Source: Gelatoporia subvermispora B | Lineage: Eukaryota > Basidiomycota > Agaricomycetes > Polyporales > Gelatoporiaceae | Length of the DNA: 64,000 nt | Assembly (NCBI GenBank): GCA_000320605.2 | Contig: KB445800.1 | Span: forward strand, 389,157-453,156 | Direction of reading: 5' to 3' | Shown: positions 25,539 through 35,586 of the stretch, one piece after another | Layout: every line of letters starts with the position of its first letter | Numbering within the stretch: the first letter of the stretch is position 1 | Notes under the pieces: model-generated | What the model saw: only the letters and a program-made list of their open reading frames with translations | Databases searched by the model: none | Told to the model about the DNA's origin: nothing | Position numbers and translations under genes: made by a program

Positions 25539-26156
25539 ACGAGCACATCATCAACATTAATTTTGTACAACGTTTTGGTAGGTACAGTAGTGCATCGTAT
25601 ATAGGTTTCAAGGTATAAATCCAAGAGAGACGGGGATAACGGAGGAGTTTTATAGCTGAGCAATGGCTGGCCAATCTTGCGCCTGACACGAATGCCCGAC
25701 ATGTCGACTCTCCACGTCGCGCAAAAGTGCATCCACTTCGTTTATCCCGTGTTCTGCGGCTTCTCATCATGTCTTCATCCGCTGGCTGGCATTATGGGGC
25801 TAGCCAGCACCTAAGTGGTTAAAATATGTGGGTGACCGCTAACTTTGCAGCCGAACGAACAACTAGAACATCGGGATTTTATCACAAAAGAGCGTATATG
25901 TCAGGGAGAGATACTTTTAGCAGCCAGATTGCACGTCGGTGTATGGCGAACGTCTCCGATGATCCGTCCATTATCTCAAGGCAAATCGGGCTCCTTCGAG
26001 ACCGAGACGACTGCGCCAGTCAAGCTAGACGGGTATATCCTGATGGCCGCACTGAATAATGTCTGTCCCCGAGAATGATGACAATACCATGCCACAATAC
26101 ACATAGACTGAACCAACACCAGAGCACTATAGTCTCATGCTAAATCGATCGTGTAC

Positions 26157-26778
26157 TCAACGGTCTAACGCGGAAAGCGATTCCCCATACTGCTCCTCCA
26201 TCTCCTGCAACTCCGCTTCCGCCTCTTCGAGAATACCGCCGGGTTCCGATTCGACGTCCTCCAGGTCGTTATATCTCGTCCGATACCCGCTTTGGAGCAT
26301 GTTCGTAGTTGTCGTAACCCATTCCAAACTGTCCTGCGGCACGCCGCGCTCAAGGAGCCAGAGTTTCACCTTGTGGTCATTCGATGTGTCGTCCGACTTC
26401 TGCACGAGAGCCGTACTGGTGCTCGGAGCGTCTTTCGCGATCTCGACGTGCTGCGTAATGAACATGATGCCGGACAGGCGGTTTCGCGGCCGGTAGAGCG
26501 CCACTGGCCTGAACTCCACGTTGTCGTCCGCGAACGCGTATACGTGGTTCTCGATAGCCTGCTGGAGGCGCCGCTTGTACCACGGTGAGTCCGGGGTGCC
26601 CACCTCGAGGTCGAGGAAGTCTGCGAGCTTCTGAGCTGTGGAGAGACCCATCCACCACCCGCCGACCTCGACGGTAACGAGGCTAACCAGAATTCCGTGA
26701 CTATGAGACTTGTAGAAAATGGCGTCTGGCTAGCATAGGTGCTCACCCTTCTGAGGCTTCCAGATGGTCCATGCTCAT
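26157..26778 (-). CDS. hypothetical protein, acidic C-terminus
   Basis: Product not recognised. A two-exon minus-strand model fits: ATG at 26778 (MSMDHLEASEG), an intron of about 60 nt, then a long exon beginning LVTVEVGGWWMGLSTAQK and running to a TAG at 26157. The protein is about 190 aa. It contains DLEVGTPDSPWYKRRLQQAI, a basic-aromatic central part (VEFRPVALYRPRNRLSGIMF) and an acidic helix (ILEEAEAELQEMEEQYGE). No signal peptide or membrane segment is seen. Codon use is GC-rich like neighbouring genes, which supports real coding. An extra upstream exon cannot be excluded. Confidence 0.5.
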
Positions 26779-28284
26779 AGCTGCGCCCCAAGACCTACCA
26801 GGTGGGAAGTGCGACGAACCGAGACTATTTTGAGTTTAGCATCATTTACGTAACGCCTCGTGCTGCAGCGTCTCACGCGCCTCCGTTGTCTATTGGGCGT
26901 CAGAAGCAGAGTTAGAGAAGGTAACTTGTTTATTGTACCCTTGAAGACTGCCCGAACTCAACGCGATGCCTGTGTTGCCAATGCAGAGATGAGCCATTCT
27001 CGCTGAGTCCGATCGCCGATCGACGCACGTGAGTATCGGAGCGATGGCAGAAGGAAGGCTATGTATACAAGCGGCGCAGTGACCGGGGGCGTCGCAGACA
27101 GCTCTGCATCACGTGATGTTTACCTTTGCGATTGGTCGCGCAATTGCCTCAGGCACTTTGACAGTTGCTGTTCTTCCTCCTTTCTTACACGATCCAGCGC
27201 CCTTACGGCCGCATATCTACTTCATTACCTCCTCTGTCTCGTTTCCGCCCCAAGGCAGGCGCGCAGTTCTCTAACTCTCTTCTTCTATACACTGCAACGC
27301 TCGACATTGTTCGATGAAGCTCCTGGATGAGCGGGAGCGTGGTCCTCACCAAGCCCATTCAGGGTCTTTCTCGCTGACATATCGGGCGGGCTATCTTGTT
27401 TAACCATAACAGAAGCGGGGACGAGCATCTCACCGGTTGCTACTCTGATTTCTCGTCGAAAACCACCTCTGTGTACTACTACAACCGGCTTAGGCTGTCG
27501 CCAGCTCTTTTAATAGGCTTTCCGATCATGCAAATGGACTTGCTACATGCATTCGTCAATTCCAGGAGTTCTTCACGCCGTGCCCGGTCGTTCGGTACGT
27601 AGGTTGATCATTTTCACAGACAGGTTCAAGACAAGCGAAGTGCGAGCCCAGTCCTCCGAATCTGAGCTTGCCCCTCTGGTAGACGCTTAGTAGACATTTC
27701 TCGGATTTGACGCCCGTCGTGCTGCTCGTCTTTCGCCCTAGCTTGTGCGGGATACATTCCCTGCTTTTGTCGTTTGTCAACTCGGTGCTTCTGATGGAAC
27801 TATTGCTCTCTGGCGCTGTCGACAACCACTCGCCCGCTGGAAGATAGGCACGATATGTGCCGACCCTGCAAATCAGCGATGTCTTGGGCAACTATCATCT
27901 GATACTGCTACCTGGTTGTCTGGCCGCTCGCCCAAGCTTTATGCTCGTTCATTTTGCATCTCACACAGTTACCAGCGGGTTCCTGTGGGTTTTCCGGGGT
28001 GATTTTTTCACTCGGGCCGTGAGCTGAATTCTCTCCCGGTAGGTTTTTTTATATCAAGGGTGTCGCTTTAGTGTCAGCCAGTGCCTTCCTTATCACCACA
28101 GCTGCAACACAGTCACGTTTGCACCTGTTTATCATCCGGCATCTTCGGCATGCCGCAGGTTCCCGTAACTTAACTGTAATCGATAACTCCCCGCCTCGAG
28201 CTGGACGCGTGCATAAGCAAGATCAGAACTTGACCGTCACTCGTATTTCACTCCTCTTCCTTTCACCTTTGTCGAATCTACAAC
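26779..28284. other. intergenic region upstream of CTR
   Basis: About 1.5 kb with no supported gene. It holds the upstream flank of the orphan minus-strand gene and the promoter of the copper transporter, with pyrimidine-rich stretches just before the CTR start. Short frames at 27061-27330 and 27745-28002 look like chance. I did not find a clear copper-response element. Confidence 0.4.
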
Positions 28285-28928
28285 ATGGATATGGACATGG
28301 GTTCAAACGGTACGGCCGCCATGGGGGCTATGAAGATGTACCTGCACTTCACCGGCGGGAACAATCTCTTCTTCGACTCCTGGCTGCCCTCTTCCCCGGG
28401 AGCGATTGCGGGAGCTTGCATAGCCCTCGCCGCTCTCTCTATCTTTGAGCGATGGGTCTCAGCCATGCGTGCTATCATGGAAGCTCACTGGCAGCGCAGG
28501 TGAGTCGTCTCGACTCCACCTTGAGTTTCCTCTTGCTCACATTCGAATTTCAGGATGTTCACCGTCATGTCCGAGAAGGCCAAGACGAATATATGCCACG
28601 ACGTCGAGATCGACTCTGCGGACCAGTTCAAGAAGGCCACGGACACGAGCTTGATATCGTTGCGCAACCCCTCCACCCGCATCATCCCGCCCTTCATCCC
28701 TGGTAACGACATCCCGCGTGGAGTGATGTGCGCTTTTCAGGCCTTCTTGGCCTACGCGCTGATGTTAGCTGTCATGTGAGTGCTATGACATTTTAGGGAT
28801 AGTGTGTTGCTAATGATAGCGACAGGTCGTTCCAGGCGGCCTTCGTCATCTCTATCATCCTGGGATTGGGAGTAGGAGAGGCCATGTTCGGCCGTTTCTG
28901 CGCAGGTCATGCCCACCACACTCATTAG
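28285..28928 (+). CDS. CTR-family high-affinity copper transporter
   Basis: Trimeric Cu(I) importer. Three exons (28285-28499, 28554-28775, 28826-28928) give 179 aa. The N-terminus is Met-rich (MDMDMGSN, MGAMKMYLHFTGGNN), typical of extracellular copper-collecting Mets, and continues LFFDSW. TM1 is about GAIAGACIALAALSIFERWV. TM2 contains the essential MxxxM copper gate (MLAVM). TM3 has the Gly zipper packing motif in LGLGVGEAMFGRF (GxxxG). The tail ends CAGHAHHTH, so it has Cys and His for cytosolic handover. Length and three-TM layout fit fungal Ctr proteins. A decayed BIM1-like copper protein lies directly downstream on the same strand, which suggests the two once formed a copper uptake pair. 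Confidence 0.93.
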
Positions 28929-29365
28929 AATCACTTGCCCGCGATTTTCTGGTTATCACGACGGAGTATGCTTCCACGTTTAGTCTCTGTCCGTTGCTGG
29001 CCTCGTTTGTGCCTCGCCTAATTTGTACGCCACTCAGCGAGATTGCCAGAAATTTCATTTGACTGGATCCTCATGAGTGCCTTAGCCACGCAAGCTAGGC
29101 AATTCAGAGCTTGCCCAGACTAAGAGATCAGGCTAGATCAGGGGGACGTCTGTCCGGACATCGGGGGACCTGGCGCACCAAAGCCAATCGTGCACAAACA
29201 ATGGCGAAGGATCTTTTCCTTCTCGCTGGTTTGACGGCCAGGGAGGTGACGTCCCTTTGAATATTTGTATACTGGAAGAAAGAGCGAAATAGGGTTTCAC
29301 CTCTCTTTCGACCTTGCAGCAGAGTGGCCACTGGCAATTGCACGGGATCTCCTCGAGATAACGAA

Positions 29366-30031
29366 ATATATAGTATAACTGCTGCATTCTTCTCTGGTGT
29401 CTTGGTCTTCGTCTCAGCCCCCTTCCGCCTCCAGTGTCCCGCTCCCCGTAGGCCCTTGATAAGCCCCACCGGGTGGTGTTCTGCGGCGAGCGCCAAATAT
29501 AAATCTCATAGTTCGACGATCCATCTAGGAAGTTCCTCCCGGATAGATACGAGGATGTGCCGACCAGCCGTATCGAGGTTATTATTAGTGGCGGAACCTC
29601 CAGCCTGACGAGCGGGCATACGCAGAGGACCCGTGCATATAATAAGAACCACATCTCTTGAGCCGAGACTCACGACGTGCTACGTGCTGTTCTTGACAGA
29701 ATGCAGTGCTATCTCCACGAGTCACCGTCGACAACGTGAACAATTTCGCCAGCTTTACGGACGGGAGCGGGAACAACCAGCTGTCATCCCCTTCTTCCAG
29801 ACGAGCGACGAAGGCACGTTCTGCGCACCAGTGAATCTCAGTGAGGTCACTGACGTTGCCCTCAAGCTGGGCATGAAAATCATGCTCGCTATTAGGTCCG
29901 TGTGATTCCTGTCGTAATCTCTGTGGTATGTTCAAATGTTGGCCGCGGGCTCGGACGGCGCTGCGGTGAACGCGGTGTTCAGCATTTCGGGTGTTGTTAC
30001 TGTTATTACCGCTTTTCTCGCTCTCATTTGA
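29366..30031 (+). pseudogene. decayed BIM1/X325-like copper-binding GPI protein
   Basis: Relic of an LPMO-like X325/BIM1 protein, a secreted GPI-anchored family binding Cu(II) through an N-terminal His. Recognisable pieces appear in the right order but in shifting frames. They are: a signal-peptide-like segment (ITAAFFSGVLVFVSA, 29375-29419); the mature start PFRLQCPAPRRP, where family members have HF-LQYPAPRGP; a FCG (29479); an SGG-LTSGH-like block near 29587-29619; NNFASFTDGSGNNQ (about 29735-29779); then one frame over IPFFQTSDEGTFCAPVNLS; and a hydrophobic tail (FSISGVVTVITAFLALI, stop 30029) like a GPI signal. The initiator position reads ATA, the copper His position reads Pro, and at least two frame changes are not explained by introns. 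It probably makes no protein. The call rests on remembered family patterns. Confidence 0.62.
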
Positions 30032-30485
30032 TGAGATATCTGTCGACAGCGTTCGATGATCTCGTATAGCGAAGGCGTTGTCGTGGCGTTGTCGTGATAT
30101 ATTCGATCTTTGCTTGTATGGGGGAGTTCGGCTTATTCTTTGAAAACTGTATCACCACTAGTTCAATTGATGCATACATGCAATTTAATCGGAGCCGTTA
30201 CGCTCATGCTGTGAGACTGTAATCAGTGTGGAGTTTCTAGGAGAGTGGGTTGATCTAAGCACTCAGCTTAAGTCTCAAAGAAATAACACGTCCTAATTAA
30301 ACACTGTCATGTCATGTGATTGCGATGCCGTCACATGAGGCGATTGGGAAATGTCGCGACTCGCGACGTGCTGTATGCGCGCGCTTCGAGCCTTTGATCA
30401 CGACCACTGCAATCGTTTCCCTAGTCGCACTAGACCCTTTTGCTCACCCAGCTAGGTTTGCACAAATTTTGCTCTTTTTCTCGGC

Positions 30486-31666
30486 ATGCTTCAGAGGGGC
30501 TTCGAAGTCTCCATTGCGTGCGACGGCAAGGTGTTGCCCGAGTACGAGGTTCAGGTCGAAGATGAGAAAAATATCAGTTGTTTCGTGTCAAGCGAGGTGG
30601 GAAAGGTGCGCTTCAAGCAAAGTCGCCAGCTCCCATAGTACAGTACAACCTAATACTGTAGGATGCAGGCTTTTGAGATACGATTCGCTGAGAAGGATCG
30701 AGCTCACCGCTTCAGTGTGCGGGTAGACATCGATGGTCACTCGATGGGCGGAAGCACTTGTCAACCCGGCCAAGCTGGGTCCAGATGGGGAGTACGCACC
30801 TTTGACAAATGTATGCGGCGTCCATATCAATTTGCTCGACTCGATGTCACAGGTCAGGCCCTCTTGCCTCCGTGGATGCCTCATATATGATTCTGATTGA
30901 ACGTGCACAGACGACGATATGGCACTGGGAGGTGCTGGCAATCATGAGAAGATAGGCACCATTGAGGTTTCGGCATACCGGATTGCAAGAAGAGACAAGG
31001 AGTGTGGATACACTCTTAGAGAATATCAGACCCTGGGCCCTGTGCATGAGAGGACCAAGAAGTCTGGCATCCACTGCGTATCGTACGTGCTGTAGAATCA
31101 CATGGCGCGTCTCTGGTTGAAAGCCTTTGCAGTCTTGGCGAGGCCTTCCCTTGCCCGGGTGACAGACGTGTACGATGCATCAGGCTACATCCTGAGGAGG
31201 GCCATTATGTGAAGTTCCTCTTCCGCTATCGTCCCCTGGGTGAGTCGCGTGTTCGCATGATATCCCCTCCGTATAGTTGACACGAGAGGCCGTAGCGTTT
31301 CTGCAAGCGCAAGGGATTGCTCCTCTCCCGACTCCTCCGCAGCCAGAAGCCGTACAAGGGTCCTCTCGAGCAAACCCTTCGAGGAAGCGTAAACGTAGTT
31401 CGCATCTGGCAGAGGGAGAATCCGTGAAGACAAAAGCTGATCCTGACGAGGAAGAGAACTTAGATGAGCTGCAGGTACGCGTCGTTTCGCCAACGCCCAC
31501 TTGACTCAACCTGCATGCCGCGCATACCCAGGCGCAGCTCGAGAAAATCCAGGCTAGAATCCGAAGAGTGAAACGAGAACGGCTGTCACCGGAACTAGAA
31601 GGTCCAGCTGCCAAATTGCGGATCATCCAAACCGCGAATAAGGTCATAGATCTCACCGAGGATTAG
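30486..31666 (+). CDS. DUF7918 protein ending in a SUMO-interacting motif
   Basis: Function unknown; DUF7918 is a fungal domain common in Agaricomycetes. The ATG at 30486 starts MLQRGFEVSIACDGKVLPEY, then EVQVEDEKNISCFVSSEVGK, typical of the domain opening. An intron with acceptor ATGCAG joins K to AFEIRFAEKDRAHRFSVRVD and DIDGHSMGG. Later exons include LREYQTLGPVH-like residues and a conserved YVKFLFRYRPL-type element near 31190-31245. The C-terminal third is a basic, disordered region (NPSRKRKRSSH, a likely nuclear signal) followed by acidic DPDEEENLDELQ and a coiled helix. The protein ends VIDLTED, a textbook SIM (hydrophobic core V-I-D-L with acidic flank). Nuclear, SUMO-linked function is inference. 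Confidence 0.72.
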
Positions 31667-32008
31667 CATTGCTACGTCCTCTCGAGCGTCATGCCTGTTT
31701 TGCTCCGCATTATCTTGTCTGAACGTTGAGTTATCACGTATTCCCGAATTACTTGCTCTCGTATCGCTCTCACCTGTATTTTCCTTTGTTGCTGGACGAT
31801 GATCCATACGTTTTCTGCCCGTCTTAACAAGCATATAGCCACATGACTGGTACATTATTCACGATACAGCCTTCGCAGGTACCCCAGATATACAAACGAC
31901 GGTATCATCGGTGTTATCACAAGGCTCTAATGCTACAGTCCTTGCGAAATCAGGGTATCTCGTCCCAGTATCCAAGAAAGCACTCCCTCACTCCACCTCC
32001 TTCTCGCC

Positions 32009-33906
32009 TCAATTCTCCCCAACCTCCCTTACCCACTCCTCGATGCTCGCCCACACCCGGTCGCGCACGCGCTCGTCCCACCACGCCATCTGCAGCACAT
32101 CATGTACGCCGTCCTCGACCCACACCGTGCGCACATCGACCCCGTCGCGCTCCATCGCACCCACAAGCTTCATCACCTCCCTCTCCAATCGCTCCGCATC
32201 GCCGAGGACGATGCACGCGCGCGGGAAGTCCGTGAAGAGGCTGAGCCCACGGGGCGACGCAATGATGGGGCGCGCGAGCGAGGTCGGGCTGCGCTCGAGC
32301 GGTGCGCCGTCGAGCGCGGGGGTCGGCGACCGTGACCACGAGGGCGTCTCCGCGATGGGCGTTGACGGCGCGGATGCCATCGTGCGGAGGCGATCGATCT
32401 CGGCCGCGTCGAGCTGCCGGATGGTGAGGTCCTCCACGCTCTCGGCAAACGCGTCGCCGAAGAATGCGCGCAACACGCGCATCGACGCAGGGCTCACGTA
32501 TGGGCTGTGCATCGTTTCAAGCGGGTTGTGCCCCAGGAACGTACGCTGCAGGAGCGCGCGGGGCTCGGGCGTGTCGACGAGGTAGTCGGTGCTGGCGTGT
32601 GGCCGCGGGACGTATGACGACGGCGACTCGGGGAACGCATGGGCTGCAGATTGAAGAGTCAGTCAGTCAGACTGAGGTAAGGGAGACAAGGATATGCATA
32701 CCGGGGTCGCAGGAGGGCGACAAGAGTAGGAGCCCGTCGGGAGCAGGGAGAATACCTTCGTCCCTGATCCAACGTGCGAGAGCGAGGACCAGGTTACCGC
32801 CTGCACTATCGCCGATGAGGAAGATCTTGCAGCCTTTTAACCGCGCCGCTTGGGCAACACGGTCCCTGATATCCTTATTATCTTTGCGGTTCTTCGCAGC
32901 AGCAGGATCGAAGTCGACGGTAAGGAAGTCCTGCTTTTCACTCATCTCTGTGTTCTTGTCCAAGTCGTTGCTCACGGAATTGCTACCATTGGAGCTGGCG
33001 GACTTCGTTGAGGATGGTTTACGCTGGTGCCGCCGGACGATATGAGCGTATACCGCGGCTGCGTCCTGCACGGCGGCGGGGAATGGTGCATGTTGGAGAA
33101 GCCGGTACTCGACGGCTGACACGAACTCAGATGCAGTCCTTCAATGTGGAGAGTACTCAGACGTACCATGTATTTCGGTGAACGCCTTGTCCTGTAGAGA
33201 CGTTAGATAACGCTCGTGAAAATCGTATCTATGTGCAACATACCTGCATGAGACGTCTAGGAATTCTCGACGGCCCAGATGTTTCATGGGCTGACATATG
33301 GCAATAACCACCTCCATGCAGAAAAATACCTATGATGGGGACGCGACCAGCATCTGCTTCGATATCAGACCGGTCCAAAAGCACAATATCTGAGGTGTTA
33401 GAGTCTCCCGGCGGGGAGCAATCGGGTATCTCTAGGGCAGCCGCTCGGTTCGTATCTCCGGTCGTGTATTCAAGGATGTGGAAGAAGGGCGTACCTGCAG
33501 GCTTTTGCTTCGGCCAGACGAACGAACCTACGCGCTTGAACGGCACCTGCTGGTCGACAACGATCCCCGTGCGTAGTTCCTCCGGGAGAGGGTCGACCCA
33601 CTCGAAGCGAGTCTCTTTGAGTGTCGCATTGTCACATAGTGCGTCTGGGTCCCGTGTGCCCCAAGTCACTCCAGCTCGCTCGGTAACCTTGTAGATGCGC
33701 CGCATGAAGTTGACAGCCACGATTTGTTTGAGGGACCAGGATGGACGAGGGCGGTAGCTACGCGGTAAGATGGCGTAGTACAGCACCCAAAATGGCACCA
33801 TGAGAATGGTTGTGAGGAGTCGCTGGCCGACGTATATCGTCTTGAGCGGTTCACGGGCGAACGGCATGCTCGCCTGGTAGTTGTAAGAACGGTGATGAGT
33901 TGCCAT
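32009..33906 (-). CDS. alpha/beta hydrolase fold-3 enzyme (sterol/aryl ester hydrolase-like)
   Basis: Related to the hydrolases at 460 and 35587 but more divergent and intact. Exon 1 (33244-33906) has an N-terminal hydrophobic segment (TILMVPFWVLYYAILP) and the oxyanion motif HGGGY in IFLHGGGYCHMSAHET. A short exon (DKAFTEIH) leads into EYRLLQHAPFPAAVQDA. The elbow is GDSAGGN in KIFLIGDSAGGNLVLALARW. The acid region is VLGDAERLEREV and the catalytic His is in VEDGVHDVLQMAW. A Ser/Lys-rich insertion of about 50 residues, absent from the paralogues, lies before the elbow. The stop is at 32009. Start 33906 (MATHHRSYNY) is preferred; an in-frame Met lies 8 codons upstream. A 14-bp ATF palindrome lies 190 bp upstream. 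Confidence 0.85.
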
Positions 33907-35586
33907 GGTGGGTGAATGAGACTCAAGCAAAAGGTGAAATAGAAGAGACTCAAGAGTAGAAGAGCATATAAGAGTATTGTGTGGATATTGAAGGAGGGAT
34001 GGGTGCTAGAAGGCTCCGCATGGTCGAGAGCCGTGTTTATGGCGCAGGCAGTGGGAGCGCGAAAGTGGATCAAGTGCACGCGCAGCCACCTTCGCTGATG
34101 ACGTCATCACATTTCGCTAGCGAACAAATAGCCCAAAATAACGCGCGGGAGACAGTCTCGTTCGTGTCGCAAGGGGGGTTCTACGCCGAATCGCTGAGGA
34201 TCCCAAGTCATGGACATCACAAAATTAGAGCACTGGCAGAAATCGACGATGGCATGCAACTATGGCAGTGTTCGTGAAGCGACAGTTCTTCAATTCGAAT
34301 TCTAGGAACGAGATTCGAATATTATTGAATATTGGATGGCCAGGCTCTTGTATGGAAATGTGGGACAAGACATGTAGCAGGGCCACTCACTTCGAGGTAT
34401 TGGGCTGAAATGTGCCCGTATCCCTTTCCCCGTGATATGCAGTCCAAGGACATTATGAAGATGGCGTGTTCGAGTGACAAATAGGATAGGGTTCAAGCCC
34501 AAGCTGCACTTTCTAAGTCTCCAGGGTGGACAGAGCTACATATACTCGCGCAACCCCAGGGAAATTGGACTGGAGGCGCTGTGATGTCACAAACGGGAAA
34601 TGATGTCAATAGGGAAGGAATTGTCCACCTTCCCGACAAAGACAGTCGGATCCTGCCACAATAAGTAATCGATATACTATTTTGAGCGATGCCGATCGTT
34701 CGACTACATCACCGATGCGATCAATTATATTAAGGAGAGAAAACTTGACTCCGTAAGCATCTCGCCAAATGTGCAGAGGGATTAGTCAAAGTGGCGAGAT
34801 TATCTAGCGATCGAGCTGAAGTATACGGGAGTTTCTCAAGCTAAAATCTACGTCGATTTTACAAGTCTTCATCGAGATATGTAGTACTTTCAAACCTTCA
34901 AAACCAATATTACCTGAATCTAGGAACAAAGCATGCCAATGTGCAGTGCCGACACGGTCTTCAGGTCTTGCGAAAATCATAATTTGATGCGCGCAGTCTC
35001 GCGAAGGAGACCTTTCTAAACATAGCCATGGGATCCTTCAGCGATGTGTAAACTTTACCAAGTGGTTCACATGAATGCGTTGAGACGACTTTGAGAGCGC
35101 GATAGCGATAGCGAGAGTTTAACACCCGTATTTGTTAGTTGGAGGATCATGTGTGTGATTGTTTTATAGCAGCGGGTTCGCTGATCTCCATGATAGATTA
35201 CACACAGATTTACCACTTGAAGATGCTCCAGTGCGAGTCTTCTTTCGAGGACAAGTGACTGCAGAACTGCCAACCTCTGCCTGCCTAAAAGGCATTTGGG
35301 CGCCTTCATTCGGCTTCCGCTTGCTGCGCATCGAAAGCGCCCAGAAGCCATGCAAAATTGCGAGAGAGAGAGAGATCCAGCTCTCATCGGCATACTTAGT
35401 GCGAATTGGACCCGCTGCTCTGGCATTTCCACATGCCGATTTTCTGTGATGCGCCTGAATATGGAACTCCCTACCACCTCATCATAAAATGACTTCTCAC
35501 AGTACCGTGCCGGCGAAGACCCCTTGGCTCGCAGAGCTCCTTTTCCTCGTCAGTCTCATCTTTTGTCCCCACTCTGCGCAGCAGCA
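33907..35586. other. intergenic region between two hydrolase genes
   Basis: About 1.7 kb between divergently transcribed hydrolase paralogues. Apart from the ATF palindrome and a GA microsatellite near 35363-35377 I see no feature. Short frames at 34302-34502 and 35067-35477 have no family signature. Confidence 0.4.
34096..34109. promoter_or_regulatory. 14-bp ATF/CREB palindrome
   Basis: TGATGACGTCATCA is a perfect palindrome containing TGACGTCA, 190 bp upstream of the minus-strand hydrolase start. It matches the optimal site of fungal Atf1/CREB-type bZIP factors. The function is inferred from motif and position. Confidence 0.5.

Noticed and set aside
30438..30447. TTTTGCTCAC, similar to yeast copper-response elements
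   Set aside because: It lies downstream of the CTR gene and its relic, near the DUF7918 start. A single short match has no weight.
34488..34502. GGGTTCAAGCCC resembles a tRNA T-arm
   Set aside because: The T stem does not pair well and no other tRNA arms are visible upstream.
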